Of a stretch of DNA of 34,605 nt, positions 1 through 7,884 are shown piece by piece. The stretch is taken from the NCBI GenBank assembly GCA_004375965.1, contig SOIS01000036.1, positions 1 to 34,605 on the forward strand, given 5' to 3'. The notes beneath the pieces are model-generated. The model made no database searches. It worked only from the letters and a program-made list of their open reading frames with translations, and was not told where the DNA came from. The translations under genes were made by a program, and so were the position numbers. Each line of letters begins with the position of its first letter. Position 1 is the first letter of the stretch. This DNA comes from Candidatus Cloacimonadota bacterium (GTDB lineage Bacteria; Hydrothermota; E44-bin80).

Positions 1-180
1 CGAAAAATATCTTGAAAAAAGAAGAAAAATAAAATAAAAAAGGGACCCCATTAGAATATTTCATATCTAACAGGGCAGGCAGGTTACTTTTCCAAAAAGC
101 TTAAAAGTTTACTCCTGTCCCCCAAAAACAAAACATGATTAAGTTATTATAAAAAACAACGGTGTCAGCACAACGATTTC
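1..180. other. Gene-free left edge with degenerate inverted repeat
   Basis: There is no credible coding region here. Between about 42 and 124 the ends carry GGGACCCC and CTGTCCCC, and the middle has an imperfect inverted match between TTACTTTT (near 85-92) and AAAAGTTTAC (near 103-112). This resembles the GGGGACAG-type remnants seen near REP-associated transposases in other genomes, but the copy is degenerate. It lies downstream of the minus-strand gene and could work as its 3' end, although no clear terminator hairpin with a T-run is visible. Confidence 0.3.
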
Positions 181-681
181 TCAAATCTCAAAAAGCCAGG
201 CGGATTTGCGTCCAGAAATTCTTTCTTTTATTCCCCACTGAAAATATATAATTCGATTATCTTTTATTGTTTTCAACCTTGCAGATGATACAAGATTTGC
301 AACGGTTTTCACCCTATTGTCTTTCGCTAAATCTGCAGGAAAAATTATTACTTCACGCGGTGTTACATAACAAAAGTAGGGAATGAATTTCCAGATCTTC
401 GCTGCTCTCTTTAACTTATCGCTTGCGATCTCTAAATCCAGGCAGAGTGACCGTTTCTGCCTTGTTTTTACACTTATTCCTATTAATTTATCTTTTTCAA
501 AGAGAAGCCCTCTCGTATCATTAACAAGTAAATCAAATCCTTCAGACTTTGCAACTATCACATGCAATTTTTTCTTCACTAAGTAATACGATATTAATAA
601 CTTACCAAAGTCACCCGAGACCAGTTCGTCAATACCACTGATTGACGGAATTGATATTCCTTTTAATATTTGTTTTGGCAT
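181..681 (-). CDS. Putative PD-(D/E)XK-fold nuclease-like protein
   Basis: A 166-residue protein without a firm family. Residues 23-75 follow the order typical of PD-(D/E)XK proteins of the intron-endonuclease / resolvase-like kind: a helix beginning GDFGKLLIS, a strand, then GFDLLV with Asp50, then IGISVKT with Lys72. Asp50 and Lys72 could be active-site residues, but Ser70 stands where Glu or Gln is usual, so activity is uncertain. The frame is open upstream to 777. I choose ATG at 681 because AAGGAG (688-693) sits just before it and because the promoter at 768-796 would start transcription downstream of the earlier ATG. It stands alone, divergent from the methyltransferase operon, with no methylase partner. 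No signal peptide or membrane segment is visible. The fold is inferred from motif order alone. Confidence 0.5.
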   Translation of the reverse strand: MPKQILKGISIPSISGIDELVSGDFGKLLISYYLVKKKLHVIVAKSEGFDLLVNDTRGLLFEKDKLIGISVKTRQKRSLCLDLEIASDKLKRAAKIWKFIPYFCYVTPREVIIFPADLAKDNRVKTVANLVSSARLKTIKDNRIIYFQWGIKERISGRKSAWLFEI

Positions 682-767
682 AATAACTCCTTTTTTACCG
701 TAGAGACCGCCCCATTGAATTGCTGATGTATACCAGTGTTTCCCTTCATGTTCTACCTTCTCATATA

Positions 768-796
768 AACATATCAAAAAAGTTTCTTGAAGTCAA
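768..796 (-). promoter_or_regulatory. Promoter for the 181-681 gene
   Basis: Read on the minus strand: TTGACT (791-796), a 17-bp spacer, TATGTT (768-773). Transcription would start near 761, giving a leader of about 80 nt before the ATG at 681. This argues against the upstream ATG at 777 as the start. Confidence 0.5.
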
Positions 797-891
797 GGGG
801 AAAAAAGTAAAGATTAGAGAGAATATATGTTAGAGGAAAGTAATTGTTTCCACTACACCAATTGTTTACAGTGGTATGTGGTAAATTTTTC

Positions 892-920
892 TTGCAATGT
901 TTTGGGATTTGCTGTAAGAT
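892..920 (+). promoter_or_regulatory. Promoter of the corrinoid methyltransferase operon
   Basis: TTGCAA (892-897), exact 17-bp spacer, TAAGAT (915-920). The predicted start near 927 gives a leader of about 29 nt, with the Shine-Dalgarno GAAAGGAG at 943-950 before ATG 956. The leader is too short for a cobalamin or SAM riboswitch. Confidence 0.5.
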
Positions 921-955
921 AACGCAAATTAATACTCTATTTGAAAGGAGTTGTA

Positions 956-2428
956 ATGAGGCCGATCCTGAGATTTCTTGATGATGAACTTATAGAGAGA
1001 ATAATTTCGGAAGCAAGGGATGTTCTCTGCAAACTTGGTGTCGAAATTAACAACAAGAACATTCTTTCTATGCTACAAGACCATGGTGCAACAGTGGAGA
1101 TAGATAATAACCACGTTCTTTTTACAGATGAGATTATTGACAGGGCATTGAAAACAGTCCCACCCTCCTTCAAACTCTACGATGTTCTTGGCAATGAAAC
1201 CCATAATTTTTCAGAATATAATGTCTATTTTACTCCTGGCTCTGCTGCGCTACATATCCTCGATTACGAAACAAAAAAAATTCGCAAACCAAAAACTTCT
1301 GATTACATCAGGTATGCAAAGGTTATAAGTCGGCTTGATAACATTGTTTCCCAGAGCACAGCATTTATACCTGCTGATGTTCATGAAAAGATCTCAGATA
1401 GCTATCGTCTCTACCTCAGCCTTCTTTTTTGTGAAAAACCTGTTGTCACAGGAGCATTTACAAGCGAAGCGTTTGCTATTATGAAGGACCTGCAGCTTGC
1501 AATTCGCGGTACAGAAGAAGGACTTGTTGCAAAACCCCTTACAGTATTCTCCTGCTGTCCAACTTCTCCGATAAAATGGAGTGATGTAACATCGCAGAAT
1601 GTTGTTGACTGTGCTCACTATTCTATCCCGATAGAATTAGTATCTATGCCATTGTCAGGATTTATTGCACCTGTCACCCTTGTTGGAACATTGGTGCAGC
1701 ATACCGTTGAGACACTAAGTGGTATTGTAATAAGCCAGTTAACCAATCCAGGAACACCAATCCTTTACGGTGGTTCACCCTCCATATTTGATGTCCGTTA
1801 CGAGACAACACCAATGGGGGCTGTGGAGACAGAGATGATTGATTGTGCATATAACGAGATAGGAAAATACCTTGGTATGCCAACCCAGGCTTATATATCA
1901 CTCAGCGATGCAAAACAGTTTGATGCGCAGGCAGGACTCGAATCATCAATGGGAGCAACTCTGGCAGCCCTTTCCGGTATAAACAGCATATCGGGTCCTG
2001 GAATGCTCGATTTTGAAAGCTGCCAGAGCCTTGAAAAGCTCATTCTTGACAATGAAATTTGCGGAATGACCCTTCGTTTAATAAAAGGAATAGAGACAAA
2101 AGAGGATTTTCCTTCACTTCCGAGATTCAAGGAACTTCTCAAGGAAAAACACCTCCTTATTTCAAAACATACCAGTCGTTACCTCAAAGAAGAATTTTAT
2201 TTCCCTGGACCTGTAATAGATAGGGCTAGCAGAGCAAGATGGCAAGAGGAAGGTAGTTTAACACTCTGGGAAAGGGCACATAGTGAGGTGGAAAGATTAA
2301 TAAAGGACTATTCGACATCAAGACTACAGGAAGATACAAAAAGGGAGTTGACAAAACTGATGAAAGCGGAAGCAAGCCGATATGGGATGGAGTTTTTACC
2401 AAGTGAGTGTAAAAAATATTTGCTTTAG
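956..2428 (+). CDS. MttB-family (non-pyrrolysine) corrinoid methyltransferase
   Basis: A 490-residue member of the trimethylamine methyltransferase family (MttB/COG5598 type). The family moves a methyl group from a methylated amine to the cobalt of a partner corrinoid protein. The sequence is family-like throughout, including the Gly/Pro-rich stretch PILYGGSPSIFDVRYET, the segment LSDAKQFDAQAGLESSMGA, and a C-terminal RARWQEEGSLTLWERAH. There is no in-frame TAG, so it is of the pyrrolysine-free kind, whose characterised members use quaternary amines such as glycine betaine. The actual substrate cannot be read here. ATG 956 is preferred over the in-frame TTG at 941, because that TTG lies within the Shine-Dalgarno region. 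It heads an operon with an activation protein, a corrinoid protein and a homocysteine methyltransferase, which fits methyl transfer to homocysteine. Confidence 0.88.
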   Translation: MRPILRFLDDELIERIISEARDVLCKLGVEINNKNILSMLQDHGATVEIDNNHVLFTDEIIDRALKTVPPSFKLYDVLGNETHNFSEYNVYFTPGSAALHILDYETKKIRKPKTSDYIRYAKVISRLDNIVSQSTAFIPADVHEKISDSYRLYLSLLFCEKPVVTGAFTSEAFAIMKDLQLAIRGTEEGLVAKPLTVFSCCPTSPIKWSDVTSQNVVDCAHYSIPIELVSMPLSGFIAPVTLVGTLVQHTVETLSGIVISQLTNPGTPILYGGSPSIFDVRYETTPMGAVETEMIDCAYNEIGKYLGMPTQAYISLSDAKQFDAQAGLESSMGATLAALSGINSISGPGMLDFESCQSLEKLILDNEICGMTLRLIKGIETKEDFPSLPRFKELLKEKHLLISKHTSRYLKEEFYFPGPVIDRASRARWQEEGSLTLWERAHSEVERLIKDYSTSRLQEDTKRELTKLMKAEASRYGMEFLPSECKKYLL

Positions 2429-2431
2429 TAC

Positions 2432-2482
2432 AACAGCCGATCCATCCTGGCTCGCAAAACGAGCCAGGATGCCTCGGCTGTT
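2432..2482 (+). repeat. Long two-part intergenic hairpin
   Basis: The outer stem AACAGCCGA/TCGGCTGTT (9 bp) encloses a 2-nt by 2-nt internal loop, then an inner stem CATCCTGGCTCG/CGAGCCAGGATG (12 bp) around the loop CAAAA. No T-run follows, so it is unlikely to be a simple terminator. It lies 3 nt after the mttB-like stop and about 20 nt before the next ATG. It may stabilise or differentially process the operon mRNA, or be a REP-type insertion. Confidence 0.75.
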
Positions 2483-2502
2483 AGACAAATCAGAGTAGCT
2501 TT

Positions 2503-3246
2503 ATGAGAGAGATAATCGAAATTTCAAACGGTGATATAACGGCAGAGAAAGACAAAGTTTTAATGAATCAGGGTATCTCTCTTAAAGATGAACTGCCAGA
2601 AAAAGTAATAACTCTTCTTGGAAAAGCAATGGATATTTTCATTACATTTTCCCATCCTGTAGGTATCATTTCAGATATTTCAATTTCTGAATTTGACACT
2701 GTATATAAGGGTGAAGGACTTAATGAAAAGGATACTCCCGTTGATGAAATTTTCAGGGAGGCAGATAATCTTGCTCTTTTTGCCGTTACAATCGGTGAAA
2801 AAGTGAGTAAAAAAATAGATGAACTCTTCAAAAAAAATGAATTTGCCCTGGGAAGTATGTTGGATTCTACAGCTTCAGCTGGTGCTGATAAGGCAGCTGA
2901 TATTGTTGAAAACCGTTTTTTAAATCTGCTCCTGAAAGATGGAGAGGCTACTCCCTCAACAGGAATTTTAAGATATAGTCCTGGTTACTGCGGGTGGCAC
3001 ATAAGCGGGCAGAAAAAGCTATTTGAATTTATCCATCCTGAGGAGATTGGTATCACACTGCTTGATAGTTTTCTAATGAAACCGTTAAAATCAGTATCAG
3101 GTGTAATCGTTGCTGGAAAAAAAGAAATTCATAACTTTGAAGACTCTTATCCGTTCTGCAGTCAATGCAAAACGCACTCCTGTAGAGAAAGGATACGGGC
3201 TCTCTTTATAGAAGATAGCCCTAACAACAGGCAAGGTAGAACATAA
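2503..3246 (+). CDS. MetH-activation-domain-like protein (corrinoid reactivation)
   Basis: A 247-residue protein related to the C-terminal activation domain of cobalamin-dependent methionine synthase, which binds S-adenosylmethionine during reductive remethylation of cob(II)alamin. The signature is RYSPGYCGWHISGQKKLF at residues 157-174, matching the RxxPGY SAM-binding motif. The C-terminus has a Cys cluster (Cys219, Cys222, Cys227, in FCSQCKTHSC) that could hold a metal or iron-sulfur centre; that is inference. Stand-alone versions occur beside corrinoid proteins and MttB-like methyltransferases. Its stop overlaps the next start by one base (TAATG), so it is translationally coupled to the corrinoid protein it probably services. 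The ATG lies about 20 nt after a long hairpin and has only a weak ribosome site. Confidence 0.8.
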   Translation: MREIIEISNGDITAEKDKVLMNQGISLKDELPEKVITLLGKAMDIFITFSHPVGIISDISISEFDTVYKGEGLNEKDTPVDEIFREADNLALFAVTIGEKVSKKIDELFKKNEFALGSMLDSTASAGADKAADIVENRFLNLLLKDGEATPSTGILRYSPGYCGWHISGQKKLFEFIHPEEIGITLLDSFLMKPLKSVSGVIVAGKKEIHNFEDSYPFCSQCKTHSCRERIRALFIEDSPNNRQGRT

Positions 3247-3887
3247 TGGATTTATTAAAAGAGATTTTGGAACACTTGCAGCACGGTGATGATGAAAAGG
3301 TAACAGCACTAACAAAAAAGGCTTTAGAAGAAAAAATACAACCTAAAGACATACTCGATAAAGGACTTATTGCTGGCATGAATATAATAGGTGAAAAGTA
3401 CAAGGCTCATGAAATATTTCTTCCTGATGTGCTCCTTGCTGCAAAGGCAATGTATGCAGGAATGGATCTGCTGAAACCACTGTTTATACAAGAAGGTATA
3501 CCAACTATTGGAAAAGTGATCATAGGTTCAGTTCATGGTGACCTGCATGATATCGGAAAAAACCTTGTAGGCATAATGCTCAAAGGTGCCGGCTTTGAAG
3601 TTATTAACCTTGGTAACAATGTTACACCTGAGAAATTTATAGAGACTGCACAGCAGGAAAATGCTGCTGTTATAGGTATGTCTGCTCTTCTTACAACAAC
3701 CATGCCAGTTATGAAAAGGGTTGTAGACCTTCTAAAAGAAAAAGGACTTAGTGGCAGAATAAAAATAATAATTGGTGGAGCACCCGTCTCAGAGGAATTT
3801 GCTCAAGAGATAGGAGCGGATGCATATGGCTATGACAGTGTTAACGCAGTTGAAACGGTCACAAGACTGATGAGTAAAAGCAGATGA
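3246..3887 (+). CDS. Corrinoid (B12-binding) protein, MtbC/MtgC type
   Basis: A 213-residue cobalamin carrier. Residues 1-85 form the helical cap domain (IGEKYKAHEIFLPDVLLAAKAM is characteristic in order, about 48-69). Residues 88-210 form the Rossmann-like cobalamin-binding domain with GDLHDIGKNLVG at 98-109; Asp99-x-His101-x-x-Gly104 is the lower-ligand motif, His101 being the cobalt ligand. A later GGAP motif fits the nucleotide-tail pocket. Its length is normal for the family. It would take a methyl group from the MttB homologue and deliver it to the homocysteine methyltransferase two genes on. It overlaps the preceding gene by one base. Confidence 0.92.
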   Translation: MDLLKEILEHLQHGDDEKVTALTKKALEEKIQPKDILDKGLIAGMNIIGEKYKAHEIFLPDVLLAAKAMYAGMDLLKPLFIQEGIPTIGKVIIGSVHGDLHDIGKNLVGIMLKGAGFEVINLGNNVTPEKFIETAQQENAAVIGMSALLTTTMPVMKRVVDLLKEKGLSGRIKIIIGGAPVSEEFAQEIGADAYGYDSVNAVETVTRLMSKSR

Positions 3888-3929
3888 GAAACGCAGGAAG
3901 CGCAGAGAGCAAAGGGATGGAATAGGAAA
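3888..3929. other. Short purine-rich spacer after a stop codon
   Basis: A 42-nt gap beginning directly after the corrinoid-protein stop, rich in CGCAG units (ACGCAGGAAGCGCAGAG). Such phrases recur between genes in some candidate-phylum genomes. A weak GGAATAGGA ribosome site precedes ATG 3930. Confidence 0.3.
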
Positions 3930-4829
3930 ATGAAAGATTTGCTTAAACGACTAAAGAATGGTGAGATCTTTATTGCAGATGGCGCAATGGGTACAATGCT
4001 TATGGCGTGCGGTCTTAAACCGGGTGATGTTCCAGAATCTTTCAATCTTACACAACCAGAGATTCTTGAAAAGATCGCCAGTCTCTATCTTGATGCCGGG
4101 GCAGAGATAATCCAGACCAATACATTTGGAGCTTCACCATTAAAGCTTTCGTTCTATTCGCTTGATGGCAAAACTGAGGAAATAAATAGAAATGCTGTCC
4201 TTGCAGTTCGGAAAGTAGTAGGAGAGCGCGCATACATCTCTGCATCTTGCGGTCCAAGTGGAAGGCTCTTAAAACCGTATGGAGATACTGAACCCGAAGA
4301 TGTTTATAGTAGTTTTGAAAGACAACTAAAGACACTCATACATTCGGGGGTCGATATTATCTGTATAGAGACAATGACCGATTTAACTGAAGCCACACTT
4401 GCCATCAAAGCAGCAAAAACCGTCTCGCCACCAACCCCTGTTATGGCAACAATGACTTTTGATCCCACACCAAGAGGTTTTTACACAGTAATGGGTATTA
4501 ACATAGAACAGGCTGCGAAAGGACTTGAAACTGCAGGAGCAGATATTATAGGCTCGAATTGTGGTAATGGCATAGAGAATATGATAAAGATAGCCATAGA
4601 GTTCAGGCAAAAAAGCAGGCTTCCATTGATTATCCAATCCAACGCTGGTCTTCCAGTGATAAAAAGGAATACTACTGTTTACCCTGAGACACCAGAGTTT
4701 ATGGCAGAGAAAGCGAAAGAACTTGTTTCGATAGGTGTCTCAATCATCGGAGGCTGTTGTGGTACAACCCCGGAGCACATTCGAGCACTATGTGAAATGG
4801 TGGATCGGAGAATAGGAAAGAACAGATGA
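3930..4829 (+). CDS. Homocysteine S-methyltransferase domain protein (MetH N-terminal module)
   Basis: A 299-residue stand-alone homocysteine-binding barrel like the first module of MetH. It starts GEIFIADGAMGTML (11-24), contains IIQTNTFGAS (60-69), and carries the three zinc-binding cysteines: Cys211 in GSNCG, and Cys276-Cys277 in GGCCGT. The zinc activates the homocysteine thiol. No pterin-binding or cobalamin module is fused; the cobalamin module is the separate gene at 3246. The predicted product is methionine made from the methyl group carried on the corrinoid protein. A folate-independent BHMT-type enzyme is the alternative, but the adjacent corrinoid gene makes the cobalamin route more likely. 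Confidence 0.88.
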   Translation: MKDLLKRLKNGEIFIADGAMGTMLMACGLKPGDVPESFNLTQPEILEKIASLYLDAGAEIIQTNTFGASPLKLSFYSLDGKTEEINRNAVLAVRKVVGERAYISASCGPSGRLLKPYGDTEPEDVYSSFERQLKTLIHSGVDIICIETMTDLTEATLAIKAAKTVSPPTPVMATMTFDPTPRGFYTVMGINIEQAAKGLETAGADIIGSNCGNGIENMIKIAIEFRQKSRLPLIIQSNAGLPVIKRNTTVYPETPEFMAEKAKELVSIGVSIIGGCCGTTPEHIRALCEMVDRRIGKNR

Positions 4830-4864
4830 CAGCATAATGTACAAGTTAAAAGTAAAAAGTTAAT
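4830..4864 (+). repeat. Post-stop repeat, copy 1
   Basis: Starts at the first base after a TGA stop and reads CAGCATAATGTACAAGTTAA followed by AAGTAAAAAGTTAA. A near-identical copy starts directly after the next gene's stop, at 6191. Confidence 0.65.
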
Positions 4865-4874
4865 ATGACGAAGA

Positions 4875-4897
4875 AATTCCTAATTTCCAGTCCTTAA
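4875..4897 (+). repeat. TTCCTAATTTCC-type dispersed tract
   Basis: One of several intergenic tracts built on TTCCTAATTTCC. Relatives lie near 6319, 14479 (reverse complement), 14551, 15831, 32538 and 33986. Confidence 0.45.
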
Positions 4898-4951
4898 TCA
4901 TGAGTCATCTGTTAAAATCTGCGTGAATCGGTATCTAAAATAAGTTTTTGC

Positions 4952-4980
4952 TTGACTTACACTGTGTTTTCTGATAGAGG
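4952..4980 (+). promoter_or_regulatory. Promoter of the amidohydrolase gene
   Basis: TTGACT (4952-4957), 17-bp spacer, TAGAGG (4975-4980, a weak -10). The spacer end TTTTCTGA also occurs in the same place in the proS promoter at 8020. The Shine-Dalgarno at 4991-4997 would lie almost at the start of the transcript. Confidence 0.4.
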
Positions 4981-5005
4981 ACTGAAAACGAAAGGAGACG
5001 ATTTT

Positions 5006-6190
5006 ATGGATGTTAAAAAAATGGCATTTGAATTAAAGGATAAACTAATAGAGATGAGAAGGCATTTTCATCAGTTTCCCGAAATTGCATACGAGGAGGT
5101 TAAAACATCTTCCTATATTGCTGATAAGTTATCAAAACTCGACATAGAGGTAAAAACAGGTATTGCAAAAACAGGTGTTGTCGGCATCCTTAAAGGTAAC
5201 GGTGATAAGACCATTGCCTTACGTGCAGATATGGATGCACTTCCTGTTACAGAAAAAAATGATATTGAATATAAGTCAAGGTATGAAGGAAAGATGCACG
5301 CCTGCGGTCATGATGCACATATGAGCATGCTCCTTGGAGCAGCTATGATTCTGTCAAAACTCAAAAAGCACCTTAAAGGAAATGTAAAATTCATTTTTCA
5401 GCCAAGCGAAGAGAGTTTACCAGGTGGTGCAAAGAAAATGATAGAAGAAGGGGTATTGGATAATCCTACGGTTGATGCAATTTTTGGGTTTCATGCTGAC
5501 CCCACTATGTCAACCGGGAAGGTTGGATACAAACAAGGTGTTCTTATGGCATTTACATCTGAGTTTACGATAATTTTGCAGGGTAAGGGTGGACACGCTG
5601 CAGTTCCCCAGAGGTCTATTGACCCCATTGTGATGGCAAGTGATGTCATACAGGAATTACAGAAGATAACCTCGCGATGGGTTAACCCATTAGAACCCCT
5701 TGTTGTTACCATTGGGTCTATACACGGTGGTACAACCTTTAATATCATTCCTGGAGAAGTTGAACTTAAGGGAACAGTAAGAGTTTTGAATATGGAACTC
5801 GTTGATAAAGTAAAAGGGATGATTGATAATATCCTGAAAGGAATAACGGATATCTATGGGGGCACATATAGTTTTGAATTCGTTAAAGGATACCCTGTGC
5901 TTAAGAACGACAAAGCATTTACTATCTTAGCAACCACAATTATAAAGGAGCTTTTTGGTGAGGAAAACGCAGTAGAGATAGAAGATCCACTTATGGGTGG
6001 AGAGGATTTTGCCTATTACCTTGAGAAAATCCAGGGAACATTCCTGAGATTGGGTACGGGAAATAAAGAGAAGGGCTCAAACTATCCATGGCACCACCAA
6101 AGATTTAATATTGATGAGGATGCACTACCATTAGGAACAGCCCTCTTTACAAAATTTGCTGTGGATTTTCTTAGTTTAGATGATAGATAG
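5006..6190 (+). CDS. M20D-family metal-dependent amidohydrolase
   Basis: A 394-residue peptidase-M20/amidohydrolase of the hippurate, N-acyl-amino-acid or IAA-conjugate hydrolase type. Visible motifs are RRHFHQFPE (19-27), ALRADMDALP (71-80), MHACGHDAHMSMLLGAA (97-113; Cys100, His102 and Asp103 metal site), QPSEES with catalytic Glu135 and Glu136 (132-137), and C-terminal GGEDFAYY. The insertion (dimerisation) domain lies roughly in the middle third. ATG 5006 follows a good AAAGGAG at 4991-4997; the frame is open further upstream but without a ribosome site. No signal peptide, so it is cytoplasmic. It has its own promoter, so a role in the upstream methyl-transfer pathway (for instance freeing an amino acid from a conjugate) is only a guess. 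Substrate unknown. Confidence 0.88.
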   Translation: MDVKKMAFELKDKLIEMRRHFHQFPEIAYEEVKTSSYIADKLSKLDIEVKTGIAKTGVVGILKGNGDKTIALRADMDALPVTEKNDIEYKSRYEGKMHACGHDAHMSMLLGAAMILSKLKKHLKGNVKFIFQPSEESLPGGAKKMIEEGVLDNPTVDAIFGFHADPTMSTGKVGYKQGVLMAFTSEFTIILQGKGGHAAVPQRSIDPIVMASDVIQELQKITSRWVNPLEPLVVTIGSIHGGTTFNIIPGEVELKGTVRVLNMELVDKVKGMIDNILKGITDIYGGTYSFEFVKGYPVLKNDKAFTILATTIIKELFGEENAVEIEDPLMGGEDFAYYLEKIQGTFLRLGTGNKEKGSNYPWHHQRFNIDEDALPLGTALFTKFAVDFLSLDDR

Positions 6191-6224
6191 CAGCATAACA
6201 TACAAGTTAAGAGTAAAAAGTAAC
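6191..6224 (+). repeat. Post-stop repeat, copy 2
   Basis: Begins directly after the TAG stop of the amidohydrolase and reads CAGCATAACATACAAGTTAA, then GAGTAAAAAGTAAC. It matches copy 1 (4830-4864) with only a few differences, and neither adjacent coding sequence is similar. Confidence 0.65.
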
Positions 6225-6303
6225 ATAGAAGATGGAAAATTAGATGACAGAGGAAAGTAATGTTTATGTTAAAAGAATTCAAAGATTTAAGGTTAAGGAA
6301 AAG

Positions 6304-7884
6304 ATGAGATTACTTCGCATTCCTAATTCCCAATTCTTCATTGCTTTTATTATATTTCTATTAGCAGCTTCTCTTTCTGCAAGAAAGTACAATCCATTTG
6401 TATGGACTACATACAAAGAATTCCCTTATATTTTCAGTATTACAATTAATATGGAAGCAGTCTATTTAGGCACATACGGAGGAATCCTGCGATTTAACAG
6501 GATAGAAAACAAGTGGGATGCACCTGTGACAAAGAGTGACGGTTTCCCTGGAGAAAAAGCGGAGATCGTTGCTTTTGATAGAGTTTTTAATAAACTATGG
6601 ATTGTTTCCGATAAGTCTCTTGCAGCCTACAATCCTCAAATCTCACTCTGGGAGAGAGATATTCTACGTATCAGTCTACCTTTACGTGCGATTAGCTCCA
6701 TTGGATTTACCCATGAAAGGATATTCCTTGAAGGGAATGGTTCTATTTATTCTTCTCAAAGGGGCAGTTTCACATGGGAGAAATGGACAGGGACGCTCCC
6801 AATGAATATTGATTGGTTTGGAGAAAAAGAGAAGGTCTCTATAAGGGATTATCCATTCTTAACACCGTATTATGCGTCTGATGAATACTTTAACAAGTAT
6901 GAATATACAACTGCTGCTGTAGATAATAAGGATATGTGGCTTGGAACAGACAAGTATGGGGTCTTTCATTATAATATCTACACGTGGAATGGAATTCATT
7001 ATATTGTAGGACTTGCAAATAATCGAGTTGATGCGATTTATCGTGATAAGGATAGTTATTGGCTCGGAGGGGGGAATGGAACAGATAAAGGTATTACCCA
7101 TATCAACTTTGAGACAGGTGAAGGAAAATATTTTCGTTCAGAAGATATATTTGGTTTAAACTCCAACACTGTATATGCGATCACTGGTGATAAGAAACGT
7201 ATTTGGTTTGGAACGAGTGATGGATTAATGTGTTATAAAAAGGGTGAATGTGTATGGAAAACTTACTCAATGTTTGATGGTCTTCCAAGCAACATTGTTA
7301 TATCACTCATTACAAAAGAAGATACTATTTTTATTGGGACAAAAGAAGGAATGGCTCTATTCTTACCTGGTACAGAAAAAATTGTAAATATAGAAACTTT
7401 TAATAATATCTCTGTTAATGCTTTTGGAATATATAGAGATAACCTGCTTATCGGAACGGAAAGAGGAGTATTTCTCAAAAAAGACAATAGGTTTGAGAAT
7501 ATTTCTGATCCAGATGGAGATTTCAACTTTGGTGTTGCAGCAATTTTTGTTGATGATGATGCACTATGGTTTGGGACGAGAAGGAAGGGAGTTGATGTAT
7601 ATTATCCTGACGATCTTGAATGGAAAGAATATCTCTACCCTACACCGATTTCAGGAGAATGGGTTTTTTCCATTTCAGGAGATGAGGATTATGTATGGGT
7701 GGGAACGAATAATGGTATATCAAGGTATAACAAAAAATTGAAGATGTGGAAAACATTCAACGAAACTGACGGACTCATAGACAATGAAGTGAGAACGCTG
7801 TATGTTGAAAAGGATTATATCTGGCTCGGAACAAAGGAAGGTGTGACAAGATTTAAATACAGAGATCCATCGGTACCACCATAG
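6304..7884 (+). CDS. Exported beta-propeller protein (Reg_prop repeats)
   Basis: A 526-residue protein with an N-terminal signal sequence (basic start, then FFIAFIIFLLAASLSA at about 11-26) and a body of short blades typed WLGT/WFGT/WVGT...G(I/V)..(Y/F). Examples are MWLGTDKYGVFHYN, IWFGTSDGLMCY, LWFGTRRKGVDVYY, VWVGTNNGISRYN and IWLGTKEGVTRFK. This is the two-component-regulator propeller repeat. There is no kinase or HTH domain after it, so it is a free sensor, binding or structural propeller, probably periplasmic or surface-bound. ATG 6304 is chosen because it exposes the signal peptide, with AAGGA at 6295-6299; an in-frame ATG at 6244 would add 20 residues of repeat-derived sequence. Codons for IPNSQF fall in a dispersed intergenic repeat, so the export signal seems built partly from repeat DNA. 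Confidence 0.78.
   Translation: MRLLRIPNSQFFIAFIIFLLAASLSARKYNPFVWTTYKEFPYIFSITINMEAVYLGTYGGILRFNRIENKWDAPVTKSDGFPGEKAEIVAFDRVFNKLWIVSDKSLAAYNPQISLWERDILRISLPLRAISSIGFTHERIFLEGNGSIYSSQRGSFTWEKWTGTLPMNIDWFGEKEKVSIRDYPFLTPYYASDEYFNKYEYTTAAVDNKDMWLGTDKYGVFHYNIYTWNGIHYIVGLANNRVDAIYRDKDSYWLGGGNGTDKGITHINFETGEGKYFRSEDIFGLNSNTVYAITGDKKRIWFGTSDGLMCYKKGECVWKTYSMFDGLPSNIVISLITKEDTIFIGTKEGMALFLPGTEKIVNIETFNNISVNAFGIYRDNLLIGTERGVFLKKDNRFENISDPDGDFNFGVAAIFVDDDALWFGTRRKGVDVYYPDDLEWKEYLYPTPISGEWVFSISGDEDYVWVGTNNGISRYNKKLKMWKTFNETDGLIDNEVRTLYVEKDYIWLGTKEGVTRFKYRDPSVPP
6319..6342 (+). repeat. TTCCTAATT tract inside a signal peptide
   Basis: ATTCCTAATTCCCAATTCTT, then CATT, resembling the intergenic tracts at 4875, 32538 and 33986. 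Here it is in frame and encodes part of the signal peptide of the propeller protein. Confidence 0.4.

Noticed and set aside
921-955. Cobalamin or SAM riboswitch before the corrinoid operon
   Set aside because: The predicted leader is about 29 nt, too short, and has no conserved B12-box.
956-2428. Pyrrolysine-containing MttB
   Set aside because: The frame runs to a normal stop with no in-frame TAG, and no pyl genes are in the window.
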